Source of the DNA: Nemertoderma westbladi
Taxonomy: Eukaryota; Xenacoelomorpha; Nemertodermatida; Nemertodermatidae
NCBI GenBank assembly: GCA_032718475.1
Contig: JAUCBJ010003432.1
Coordinates: 1-43,460 of the forward strand
Reading direction: 5' to 3'
Length of the DNA: 43,460 nucleotides
The notes below the pieces were generated by a model. That model ran no database searches. It was not told where the DNA came from and saw nothing but the letters and a program-made list of their open reading frames with translations. Made by a program: the position numbers and the translations under genes. Positions within the stretch are counted from its first letter, which is position 1. Each line of letters starts with the position of its first letter. This document shows positions 19,790 to 29,539 of the stretch, in pieces.

Positions 19790-20872
19790 TAGTTTTAAGG
19801 TTACTACTGGTTGAATTAAATTGTTTCAGTTTATGTTGGTAGAAGGTACTTCCCGCATGGGCCATGGGGATTGATTTGACGTTTTTGAAATGCACTGCCA
19901 AGATAAATTTTGCTGATGCCCTATGTTCATCACGGAATGTCTTTGCGCTTGCTGATGCCCGATGTTCATCGCGGATTGTCTTTGCAGCCTCTTTCATCGC
20001 TGTGTGTTCGTTGTATTTCTAGGAGTATAAATATTTGCATAATTTAGTTATAATTTACAATTCTATGATATTTTATTTTGAAATAATCATAATTTAATTT
20101 GTATTAAATTTATTTTAACTTTTTTCCACCAAATATTTTGGTTACTATTCTAAATCCATTTTTTTGCTCTTTAATGTTTATTGTTTTTGTGTTAAGGTTT
20201 ATTGTATTCAATTTAAGAATAATTTTAATTAACCTACATCTATAATCGAAATCTTCATCAATGTCATATTCATTCTGTCGAATCTTATGTTCCTCACATA
20301 GGCCGCACATATCTTCCCATGGGGAATGGAATGAGATGTTGAACTCAGTATTGAATATGTTGGAATACATATTGCTGTTGGCAATCTCCACTGTGGCCGA
20401 CAATACATACAGTTGGTAAAACCTGGATGGATTCAGGTTAGATGGTAAATATTTCCGTCGACTTGTTGCCATACAATAGTGGGAATCTACCTTCACTAGC
20501 GAACGTATTTGGAATCGAACAGCTTCCTTCATTGTGTTGGAAACATGGTGGTTTCCTCCACGATGCTGATCGCCAGTTGCAGTACCACAATTCTTGTTCT
20601 TGTGGATGGTGTATACCCGTGATGCATTTATATCTAGAGTCGACAAAAATAAATCACTACAGACTCTACTTAGACGATCTCCCTCTGGCATCTGGAGGAA
20701 GTAGGAGGAGGATTTCTTCATTTTGTAGCTGGTGGTCCTTCGCCGTTCTATTTGCCTTTGCGTGGTGTTTGCCAACAGCCAATTCAACTTCGCCATGTGG
20801 TCCATGGTATTATAAAATCAATTGTGAATAGACTGACCGAACTGGCAGTTATTGTCGCAGTTCTTTACAGTT
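19790..20872 (-). pseudogene. Multi-exon fragment of an abundant uncharacterised metazoan protein family
   Basis: The upstream exon (about 20,872-20,235) may begin KTVKNCDNNCQFGQ, is broken by a stop, and then reads RVCSDLFLSTLDI, VDSHYCMATSRRKYL and IFNTEFNISFHSPWEDMC-GLC. It ends near a GTAG|GTTAAT donor. The next exon (20,018 to about 19,790) begins after TACTCCTAG and reads YNEHTAMKEAAKT, a duplicated RDEHRASA block, FILAVHFKNVKSI and STFYQHKLKQFN. The order SHYCR..RxYL, IFNxEFNISF..P..D.C..C, then a lysine/alanine helix and FYxxKLxxFN, matches a family widespread in invertebrate genomes, probably of mobile origin; biochemical role unknown. Later exons are missing or unrecognised. Confidence 0.5.
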
Positions 20873-21028
20873 TTTACCTGTGTGGCCAGCCGCCTCCTTG
20901 CTGTCGACATTAGGCTAAGGAAATTATGATAAAAAATTCACAAATTATTCTTAATCAGATGTAATTCAAAAATAATTAAAGTAATTATCAATTCAGATAT
21001 TCATTTTCTTTACATTTGGTACACCAAG

Positions 21029-21312
21029 GTTCCACCTTGGTGTAGTGGTAGCCTTGAATTCACATCTCCTGTAGGTCGTGGGTTCGATCCTCACATGGGC
21101 CAGGGCAGTTTTCGTTTCGGCACGAATGCTTTAAAGGGACCATCCAGGGCGCATCTCTGCCTTGCATCCTTAAGTGGTAGCTAAATGAGTACTGGAGTTT
21201 CCTCTGGGGAGTAAAGTTCTGGGGGGACCGCACTGGAAATAAGTCGTCAGACTTTGTGCGTAATCCCTGGCCTAGCGGCCGAAGAAAATTTACTTTTTAC
21301 TTTACTTTTTTT
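21029..21312 (+). mobile_element. tRNA-derived SINE
   Basis: The head carries an RNA polymerase III A box TGGTGTAGTGG (21,038-21,048) and B box GGTTCGATCC (21,081-21,090) at tRNA-like spacing. The sequences around them do not form an acceptor stem, so it is not a functional tRNA. A tRNA-unrelated body follows, then a 42-nt two-stem hairpin (21,225-21,266) like that of the LINE at 19.64 kb, and a TTTAC-rich tail to about 21,312. No clear target-site duplication was found. Confidence 0.8.
21225..21266 (+). other. Two-stem hairpin in the SINE tail
   Basis: Inner stem AAGTC/GACTT with loop GTCA; outer stem CGCAC/GTGCG. It aligns without gaps to the LINE hairpin. Five base pairs are changed on both sides, and two differences fall in the loop. 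Confidence 0.8.
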
Positions 21313-22360
21313 ACCAGTACAGTATTTTAATCAGCAATCAAATATTAAATTGATTAATAATTAATGATTAAAATAATTTATTCAATTAAGCGATTTATGT
21401 GCATTTATGTAGATAGGGCCTAAGCCAAGTAGGCCTACTGCTTTCAAATATGGGGCCTAATGAATGAAGTAGGTACAGCCATGCTTTGGCTACAGACTAA
21501 AGCTAACAGTACACTAACAAAGCCTGCCTTAGCCATACTGCCTTCTGGAGTTATGCTTACAGTTTAGATACCGGTAAACTGAATACTATGATAGGTGCAT
21601 ATGCAGATACCGGTGCCGATTGTAGTTGATTTTAAAAAAAAAGTTTATATAGAAAGTTTATATCTTCTTACTATACCAGTACCTGGCAGCCTAAGGGAGG
21701 CCAATTTTAAAAAGCGTCTATATCCAACATTTGATTTCGTGTTTGGATATAAACGGTTTTTAAATTCAGTGCTAGGTTTGAAAATATTAAATTTTAATTT
21801 AAATTAAATTTAAGAAAATATTAAATTTTAAAATAGGTTTTGTGACCTTACTGATATAAACTCCGTGCAAGAACTTCCTGAAACAATAGAGTCCTTTGAT
21901 GAATTGAAGTAAATTAAAAATACTCTCAAGATAATACCTATCAAAGTACGGAAAAGCTTTGCAAGGCGATTAGTGATGCAGTGGGGCTACAATCATTCAA
22001 CGATAGCATATTTCAGTGCACATCTCGACTAAGTGAAACTGCAATGGAATGCATTGTAGCTGGGTCTCTCATCAGGCCTGATACCTGCACCGACTCTGTG
22101 GCCAGTTTACAAACCCATACATCGATTACTCCTTCCAAAAGTCCTGCTTTTAAAAAGTCCTGCTTTTAAAGGTTTCGATATTTCGAGTTTTGGTAATGTA
22201 AAAAATGCCTAGAGATCATTAGCATCAATTATCGATGCACCCGCACTACTGTTACCAGTAGTGTCTGATAATTTGCAAAAATATGGCAGTGGTAATAGTC
22301 AAACTACTGGTTTAGATACTGGTACGGGTGTTGATTTTCCAATTGGTGGGAGAGTGGATG
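21313..22360. other. No defended gene; weak coding-like stretch at 21,981-22,169
   Basis: Mostly AT-rich. The plus-strand frame 21,981-22,169 (SFNDSIFQCTSRLSETAMEC then PDTCTDSVASLQTH) has mixed composition but no recognised family and no clear splice borders. AGGCCTA and ACCGGTA motifs recur. Confidence 0.4.
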
Positions 22361-22574
22361 TTGTCTCCCTTTTGTACTTGGGGGGTGGGTCTCCCTTTTG
22401 TACTTGGGGGGGGGGGGGGGTCTCACTTTTCTACTTGGGGGGTCTCCCTTTTGTACTTGGGGGGGGTCTCCCTTTTGTACTTGGAGGGATACCCTTTTGT
22501 ATTTGGAGGGTCTCCCTTTTGTACTTGGGGGGGGGGGGTCTCCCTTTTCTACTTGGGGGGTCTCCCTTTTGTAC

Positions 22575-22605
<31 letters not shown>
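22361..22605 (+). repeat. G-rich minisatellite ending in G29
   Basis: About nine units of roughly 20-30 bp follow the pattern TCTCCCTTTTGTACTTGGGG with G runs of varied length. The last run is 29 G (22,577-22,605). Many runs of three or more G on one strand allow G-quadruplex formation. Glycine-rich frames through it are by-products of the repeat. Confidence 0.9.
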
Positions 22606-22649
22606 TGTAAAGGCTTTTGCGGATCTAGCTAGTTATTTTCCCCGCAAAG

Positions 22650-22762
22650 TACTCTGTAGGTGTTTTAACGGACATAAAAAGCCGTTTCCTTACTGTACCG
22701 GTGTTTTAGTGGACATAAAAAGCCATTTCTTCTGTATGTGTACTTTAGCGGACATAACTAGC
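22650..22762 (+). repeat. Three diverged units with core TTTTAGYGGACATAAAAAGCC
   Basis: TTTTAACGGACATAAAAAGC near 22,663, TTTTAGTGGACATAAAAAGC near 22,703 and CTTTAGCGGACATAACTAGC near 22,743 are spaced about 40 bp apart. Confidence 0.7.
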
Positions 22763-24155
22763 GATCTTATGTCGCAATAAGCCAAAATCCTCTTGATACA
22801 GTGTAGTTACCATGACGACATCTAACAGCTGATATGTACACGTGTAACTTTTCTTTGTTCTTTGTTCGTTCTTTGTTCGGTCGACCAATCAGAGCGTTTT
22901 TTGACTCTGTGTTGGAGATTGTATACAGAAACTCATGCAATTCAGTCAGTATGTGTATTTTGTCCACAGCCAGAAGACCGGCTTTGGAATTTCTGTGTTT
23001 CAGGCTTTAGCCAAACATTAGTAGGCTTTGGTCATAGAAACGTATAACTGTTATCTAATCACAAATCAAACCATACCAACTCAACACAAATCATATTGTC
23101 ACCTACAAACACCGCATTTTTACTGCTATTTACTGTCGGTTATTAATTATATCAGTTGATGGAATATTATTATATTTGGATAATATCGATAAATAATTAT
23201 AAAACCCCCAATCTTCTTGATATACTGAAGGTAAGAGACCGGTTACATATAACAATTGCGACTTACATTAAAGTGGTTTTGGAGTGAATCTAATGCTATT
23301 TCATAGGCACTACATGAGTCGGTTGCTGTTCTCTTTATATGTGACTAAAATTAGTGAAGGTCGGCAGATCGGTGTGCAGCATTGTGCGGTAGTGTGCATG
23401 ATTGTGACTGATAACAAAGCATCTCCTAAAGAATGCGCTTTATACGTGAATCCATAGCCATCCCGTTGTGTCTAGTGTAAGTCATAACTCTGTTTACATA
23501 TTTAGAGCGCCACGTCCTAAAGGAACTGTTAATATTTCCCGAAAGTGAATAATATTTGTCAGAAATTATATATTAACGATCAGTCGAATAATACAGTAGG
23601 CCTACACCGCAATAAGGTCAAAGCTTCCGAATCCAGTCTCCCGGGTATATCCAGCGGGTGAATGGTCGCGCATAGACTGGCTTCGGCTAATGTAGTGTAT
23701 CAAATACTCGTCATAGGCTAAAGTCGATTTATAATCTAGAAGACATCTAAATTTGGCAGGTTAAACTGCTAAAGGTCTGAAAGCGCGAACAATAACAGTT
23801 ATGATCGTCTGATTGCAGTGTAGGCAATAAATACAGTTTAATATTGTTCTGGTAAGAACAATAACAGTTATTGCTTCTGTATTGCAGTAGGCAATAAAGG
23901 TGAAGTACTGGTCAACCGGTACCTAGTAGGCCTGACTACCTAACCACCCGGACCGGTACTTATAGCAGTACAGGTACAGCAGTATTATTCGATTTTGATA
24001 ATTATATACCGTTAGGCCTTAATATTTAATCAGGGACTGCAGCCCTGGTTTTTTATTGGGATTTTACTTGTTTCTGTCAGTTTTATTTATTTGTAGGTTA
24101 ATATTGACGTGTAAGCGAAGAACGTGTAAGAGAAGACGTGTAAGCCTGCCCAGAT
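22763..24155. other. No gene seen; short direct repeat at 23,777-23,900
   Basis: AACAATAACAGTTAT...ATTGCAG...TAGGCAATAAA occurs twice (about 23,790 and 23,859). The remainder lacks exon borders, element ends or long frames I would defend. Confidence 0.5.
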
Positions 24156-24159
24156 TGTA

Positions 24160-24735
24160 CAGATAATTTATAGGCTTGACTGTTGTCTGACTGTTGTTAA
24201 GTCTGAAGAGATTGTGGTGTATGTCCGATAAAGTACTAGTTAGGAACGTCGGGGCTTCCAGTGCTGTGAGGTAAATCCCCTCGAAAGAATAAGTCGTACT
24301 ACTCGGTTAGAATGCATACTAACTAACCATTTCGGAGTCTGCATATACTATAGTTTGTTTAGGCTTGATAGTAGTCTGCCAGCGTTTGGTCTGTATTTTT
24401 GTTTGTGTAGTCTGTACGGGTAGCGTAATATTTCTTATTCAGATAATTTGTAGGCTGGATTGTTGTCTGGCTGTTGTTAGGTCTGAAGAGATTGCGGTGT
24501 GTGTAGAGTGTATGTCCGATAAAGTACTAGTTAGGAACGTAGGGGCTTCCAGTGCTGTGAGGTAAATCCCCTCGAAAGAATAAGTCGTACTACTCGGTTA
24601 GAACGCATACTAACTAACCATTTCGGAGTCTGCATATACTGTAGTTTGTTTAGGCTTGATAGTAGTCTGCCAGCGTTTGGTCTGTATTTTGTTTGAGTAG
24701 TCTGTACGCGTAGCGTAATATTTATTATTCAGAGT
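24160..24735 (+). repeat. 291-bp tandem duplication
   Basis: ATGTCCGATAAAGTACTAGT begins at 24,221 and 24,512. The repeat spans CAGATAATTTRTAGGCT through TAGCGTAATATTT, with only scattered changes. It lies upstream of the BEL/Pao fragment and might be part of its 5' non-coding region or LTR, but no LTR partner is present. Confidence 0.9.
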
Positions 24736-25655
24736 TTATGCGATTATTCGCAACATTCATATCCCCAAGTTTATTCCTACAGTAATTGTGCTTGTTGTAC
24801 ATACCGTTATAGTTAAATTAACCCCGGTACTACATCAGGGCTGCTTGGCGTAGGTAAAGACTGGTGATTTTGTGCCCCGGTCACTCCAGCAGATACCGTG
24901 GTTCTTTTAGCTGTACAAGTATTTCTAACTGCTAGTTATTTGTTGTATAAGTACTTGTACCTCATTTAGGGTTTAGTGTACAGTGCTTTCCGAAGGTAAT
25001 TAGTGTGTAGGCAGTATATTTGTGTTGTAAAGTGGTTAATAGGCACGTTGGTTCTGGTAGACCGCGGTAATTAACTTCTAGGTAGGAATACTCCGTGATA
25101 CATAACGTAGTACTTATAGCGTTACGGTGGTATTTTTCCTATCTGGACAACGCAGTATATTTACTACTGCTTTGTTATTTTCAAATACTGTAGTACCCTG
25201 TCCGTTGTAATAACCAGATATTCTAACCCTTTGTTAGGCTGGTTTGTAGACTTCTTGTAAAATTACCCTAAAAATTCGTACGTGTAAATTTTTGTGTTTA
25301 TTTAGAGATTGTAATCTCACCCCGAATTGTACGTAATTTGTAGTATTAAGTAACTTAGGTAAATTAGAATTATTTGTTTTAGTGTCCAACAAGTAGCACT
25401 TCACTGAGAGCGCACAGCTTCTGTGTAGTGACTCCTTCCCAGAAATAATAACATTTATTTCAAATATTGACAAAACCCATTATAGGGGTATATATATTAT
25501 AAATCAACTCAAACCGATTTATAAAATAGTAGGTCTGTCATACAACAATTAGGTCTTAATATCAGTTGGACTACTGCTTAAATAACGGCAATAAGGTAAA
25601 GTAAGGTAACCAAGTAACCCCTAAATTTCAGAAATTCAATTATTCTAAAATAATT
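24736..25655. other. No recognisable gene
   Basis: Non-coding in all frames over useful lengths. If the BEL/Pao fragment has an LTR or primer-binding site, it should lie here, but I could not identify one. Confidence 0.4.
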
Positions 25656-25659
25656 GACA

Positions 25660-25935
25660 TACCGGTATTTACGATAGGCTTATTATATTTATTTCTATAA
25701 ATTTAGGCTAAAATTATATACCGGTATTCTGTAATTAATTCTAGTCCATAATTATACTTATATATACTGTATAAGTTACATACTATATATGTATATACTG
25801 TATGTGTAAGCTGTATACCGGTATTCACGATAGGCTTATTATATATTGCTATATATTTGCGCTGAAATTACATACCGGTATTCTGTGACAAATCTAGTCT
25901 GTAATAATACTTATATATATACTATAAGCATACCG
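25660..25935 (+). repeat. AT-rich repeat with periodic ATACCGGTAT palindromes
   Basis: ATACCGGTAT occurs five times (near 25,661, 25,720, 25,815, 25,875 and 25,931). The sequence between copies (ACGATAGGCTTATTATAT, then a TTCTGT...TCTAGTC stretch) repeats twice with a period of about 155 bp and decay. Confidence 0.7.
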
Positions 25936-26081
25936 GTATTCTAATATATTATATATATATATATATCACGTTACATAGAGTAACGATATCGGTAATTAAT
26001 TACTAGGCTAACGGTGATACTGAATTACTAGACTTGCTTAAACTGTAATATAGCAGTAGGCATTCAACTGTACAAACAAAC

Positions 26082-27219
26082 ATGTCTGACACAAAGCAAA
26101 ACCTGTCAGACAGTCTCCTAGATACAACCATCTGTGACCCAGACAGGAGTGTGGAACGTGTGAGACCGAAGTTCAATTCACCTCCTACTGTAAGAAAGAT
26201 CATCCCTCCAGTAGTAACTACATCGACGCCTTACGGCAAATGCTTCAGCTAAAGAAATGTATCAGACTCAGTTGAAGAAATTTATTAACAAGGGATATGC
26301 GGAGCGAGTACCGGAAGGAACACCCCTAACTGAGAGAACGTACTATTTAACACATCATTACGTTCCCAAACCCGGGAAACCCCATGAGGTACGAGTAGTA
26401 TTTGATGGCTCCGCCCTCTACATAGGCCAATCCCTTAATTCCGAGTTGTTACCAGGACCCAACTTACTCCAATCCTTGTTGGGAACACTCTTAAGATTAC
26501 GACAATATTCAATCGCTTTCGCCTCCGATATAGAAGGCATGTTCTTACAAGTCAAGGCGCTGGACAGGGATCGAGACAGCCTACGATTTCTGTGGTGGCC
26601 TGAAGGAGACCTCAGCCAGAAACCGGTGGAGTATTGGATGACCATCCAGGCTTTTGGGATCATCTCAAGCCCTTCAAACGCCTGCTCAGTGGTGCGCACC
26701 ACTGCTGATGACAACCGGGACGCCTTCTCAAAAGAGGTGATCGACAACATCAAACGGGATATATACATGGACAACAATTTAAAGTCCCTTCCATCTGTGG
26801 AAGAAGCCATTGATGTCGCCAAAGGAATGGTAGAGTGCTTAAAAAGAGGTGGATTTCGATTAACTAAATTCACCAGCAACTCCCGTGAGTTTCTGGAATC
26901 GATCCCGGTAGAAGATCGAGGAGCGAAAGACCTAGACCTAATCAAAGACGATCTTCCAGAAACCAAGACACTTGGTTTGAAATGGGACACAGAGAGAGAT
27001 ATCCTGTTTTTCCAGCTAAAACAGCGAGATAATCCAGTTCAGACTAAACGGATTTGTTTAAGTATCCTGAGCACTTATTTCGATCCATTGGGATTTATTA
27101 GCCCAGTTATATTGATTGCTCGGAGTTTAGTACAACAAATGTGGCTTGAAAACCACTCATGGGACGATCCACTTAAGGGAGAATTATTAAAGTTTATTAA
27201 AGAATTAAAGAATTATTAA
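26082..27219 (+). mobile_element. BEL/Pao LTR-retrotransposon fragment (internal deletion, inactive)
   Basis: A 56-codon frame from ATG 26,082 to 26,252 may be the start of the element's first protein. The reverse-transcriptase frame begins at about 26,225, overlapping its end in another frame, so the long gag/protease part is missing. The RT reads VRVVFDGSA (residues about 45-53), SDIEGMFLQV (90-99), AFGIISSPSNA and a Pao-type YLDPLG-like FDPLGFISPV segment. The catalytic box is YMDN (170-173) instead of the usual YVDD-type box, so the second aspartate is lost. It ends at 27,219 in short AAAGAATTATT repeats. No LTRs were found. It is described as an old genomic copy. Confidence 0.75.
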
Positions 27220-27228
27220 AGAATTATT

Positions 27229-27527
27229 AAATACTTAGTGAAGACCAGTTGAATGTGTCGGATGAGGATGTGAGCATATTTTGGGGTGACACAAAGAACC
27301 AGCTGCGAGTCCATACTTCAGTTAAAGCATATCAAAATGTTAGTCGCTTCTTAGCCAATATGGCTGGTATAACACATGGAAACGCCGGGCCTGAACGAGG
27401 TTTTGCAGATAATCGAAGAATTATCTGTAAGTCGCGGTCATCCATGAAGAGGTCAACAATCATTGGATTGCAACACTGCCAAGAGGCACTACAGCAACTG
27501 CACTGCACTACAGCACTAATACTGTAA
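27229..27527 (+). pseudogene. hAT-like C-terminal fragment
   Basis: The frame reads EDVSIFWGDTKNQL, then YQNVSRFLANMAGITHGNAG and PERGFADNRRII, then RSSMKRSTIIGLQHC and a stop. The HGNAxxERGFSxN...DRSSMxExTIxGL pattern belongs to the C-terminal dimerisation-like end of a multi-copy, transposase-derived protein family in invertebrates. The serine usually seen after GF is alanine here. It follows the BEL/Pao break without any linker. It may be the other end of the family seen at 9,738-10,170. Confidence 0.5.
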
Positions 27528-27653
27528 TCAGGTAATAGGCCTACCAGAATACAGCAATACTGGTACTTTGCGCCTCTACCGACTGACCGGTAAAACAAGG
27601 ATAGTACTGCTGTACTGATACTGCACCGTATGCTGATTGGTTACAGTTCTTTG

Positions 27654-27666
27654 GTTGCCTGGCAAC
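27654..27666 (+). promoter_or_regulatory. RFX X-box-like palindrome GTTGCCTGGCAAC
   Basis: GTTGCC-T-GGCAAC is a perfect inverted repeat with a one-base spacer, as bound by RFX factors in animals. No recognised ciliary or other target gene is adjacent. Confidence 0.25.
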
Positions 27667-27724
27667 AATCTTTCTGGGCAGTATTAGACTCTTTCAATTT
27701 ATTTTTTGCAGCATATAGGTAAAA

Positions 27725-27960
27725 TTTAATGCTGATCAATTTTTTCACTGTTTTCCGGAAGGTTTATAGTGTTTTTATAGTGTTTTCCCTATGTTTTACG
27801 GTGATTACTTAAGGGGTGCTATGCGGGGAGTACATTTAGGATTGTCAATTCAGAGAAGTACATGTGTTAAATTTCCTGCTGATCAATATTTTCACTGTTT
27901 TCCGGGTGTTTTTCAGTACCTTTCTTATGTTTTCCTAGTGTTTTACCGTTTTACTAGTGT
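27725..27960 (+). repeat. Diverged direct repeat with TGTTTTCC and GATCAAT...TTTTCACTG blocks
   Basis: GCTGATCAATTTTTTCACTG near 27,731 and GCTGATCAATATTTTCACTG near 27,878 are each followed by TTTTCCGG and TATGTTTT blocks. Confidence 0.6.
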
Positions 27961-27981
27961 TTTCTTAATTTAGAACTATCC

Positions 27982-28874
27982 CAGAAAATGCTGACTTGCT
28001 AGGCATATGCTAAGAAGCCCAAATCCACTGAACACTTTGATATACTTGGAAATGGAGTGAACAATAATGTTGACAACTTCTCACCTGAACATACTCTAGC
28101 CGTTTTATTTAGACAACTACCTGAAACCAATGTTGTTAATTTAACCTCACATTGTAGTAGTAATAATGGAACAATGATCAACCACCCCCCACCACACTCG
28201 CTGTTTACACTAAATCTAGCAATATACAAAGAAAGGCACATGATGATTATCTACAGTGGGGGGGGGGGGGGGGAATATAAATTGTCAGACACATTTGTAC
28301 CCCTAATAAAATATTTCCGTGGTTCATGATATTTATGCTGCACATCCTTATTGAAAAATGCCCTAAAAATCAACACACAGATGTCCCAAAAAGGAATGCG
28401 CAGCAGCTATGTGTTCTTCATACTGTGAGAAGATATTGACCAATAACATTATAGTATTTCCCAGACCTTGAACAGAAATTGAAATTATATCCGCACCTTT
28501 ATATATTATAATATAAACCAAACCCCCTTCCACATTACTGAATATTACAAATGACCATCTTCCCACTGCTACATAGAACGAGGAGCCAGTAGATCTGGAT
28601 TCACTTACCTATTTTACCTTGAACTCAGATTTATTTGATTAAAATATTCCTGAAAACGATCATTTCAACCTTCAACCAAATACATGTAGTGCTGATAGAA
28701 GTCTTGATTTTTCTTCTAGTGTCTGAGTTCATCTCCGGGGACATGCTCTACTAGCTTCAGCAATGGGACTTCTGAGGAAAGGACGTCATATTTCAACAAT
28801 TATTTCCATGATTAGTTTATAATTAGTAATTCATCCATATATTGCAGTTATGAAATGTAAGTCCAGATTCACTG
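27982..28874. repeat. Segmental duplication, copy B part 1 (matches 10,478-11,421)
   Basis: It is colinear with copy A but has a six-base C run where A has 24, a single copy of the 63-bp block, and about 30 bp near 28,350-28,380 absent from A. The minus strand again shows YKGADIISISVQGLGN followed by TIMLLVNIFSQYEEHIAAAH. Confidence 0.9.
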
Positions 28875-29047
28875 TTAATCTGGATGGAATGCACTTTTTA
28901 TTAAGACTTGAACGTAATGGCAATGCGGAGCATCCTCGACAAAATATGCTACTACGGGCGGCGAGCCTGACGTTCGTGAGCGTGGCACGCCAACTACGCT
29001 ATTGCGTATTTGGTAAGGACCACCACAGCAATGTAAGTGACTTTTAA
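28850..29047 (+). CDS. Possible exon, unrecognised
   Basis: The plus strand reads KSRFTVNLDGMHFLLRLERN, then AEHPRQNMLLRAASLTFVSV, up to good donors TTTG|GTAAGG (about 29,013) and AAT|GTAAGT (about 29,034). A CCTTCCCCATAG acceptor follows at 29,440, opening EMAALCSTLSITHLEP. The splice signals are good, but no family is recognised and the frame crosses the duplication edge at 28,874. Apart from these pieces, 29,048-29,440 is unremarkable. Confidence 0.25.
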   Translation: MKCKSRFTVNLDGMHFLLRLERNGNAEHPRQNMLLRAASLTFVSVARQLRYCVFGKDHHSNVSDF

Positions 29048-29539
29048 TATTTTATTATTATTCGATGTAGGTCATCGAAAACTGACCTGGCGCTATTACA
29101 AATGTCCGCTGCTTAGTGTCGACAAGGTGGATGCGAGTTTTTTTTATTAGGTCTGTTTCTGTACATAAAATGTTCCCGTTGTGGGAATGTCATGATTGGG
29201 GTACCTATATTTTGTTGGACAGCTTACAGTACTGTTAAGTAACCCTACGCCTACGTGTCTTGGTTTTCAAGAGAATCAACCGTACAAGTAATACATTTAT
29301 GTGAGCACTAATGCTCAAACCGTTGAGTGCCAATAATAATAAAAAGAACTGTTTTTTATGCATGGTTTGGTTTGGTTGTTTCGTAGTTTTTTTTTTAAAT
29401 TAATCGGTTTTCTTGTTTTATTTTCTTCCTTCCCCATAGGAGATGGCGGCTCTGTGTAGTACATTGAGTATCACCCACCTGGAGCCCATTCACACCCAAT
29501 GGTACCGTTGCGGTAACTGATGGTCCTGAAACCTGCTAT

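Larger units (their letters stand above)
15942..20722. repeat. Single-copy ancestor-like version of the 2,550-bp array unit, interrupted by a LINE
   Basis: Removing the LINE (17,548-19,769) and one 7-bp target copy leaves about 2,552 bp that is colinear with each array unit at 36.5-43.5 kb. Unlike the array units, its left edge continues smoothly into upstream RTE sequence and its right edge into upstream gene sequence. It therefore lacks the array junction and looks like the arrangement before amplification. Confidence 0.85.

Noticed and set aside
21029-21105. tRNA gene
   Set aside because: A and B boxes are good, but no acceptor stem forms and a SINE body and tail follow.
17548-21312. Hairpin similarity explained by the SINE simply copying this LINE's 3' end
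   Set aside because: Direct recent copying would leave mostly identical sequence; instead nearly all differences are paired compensatory changes and flanking sequence is not alike. Shared ancestry with maintained structure fits better.
22261-22780. Glycine-rich proteins in all plus frames
   Set aside because: The composition comes only from the G-rich minisatellite. Homologous-looking repeats appear in every frame, and no start context or exon border is present.
24160-24735. Paired LTRs of the BEL/Pao element
   Set aside because: The two copies are directly adjacent rather than flanking the coding part, and no copy follows the RT, so LTR status is not supported.
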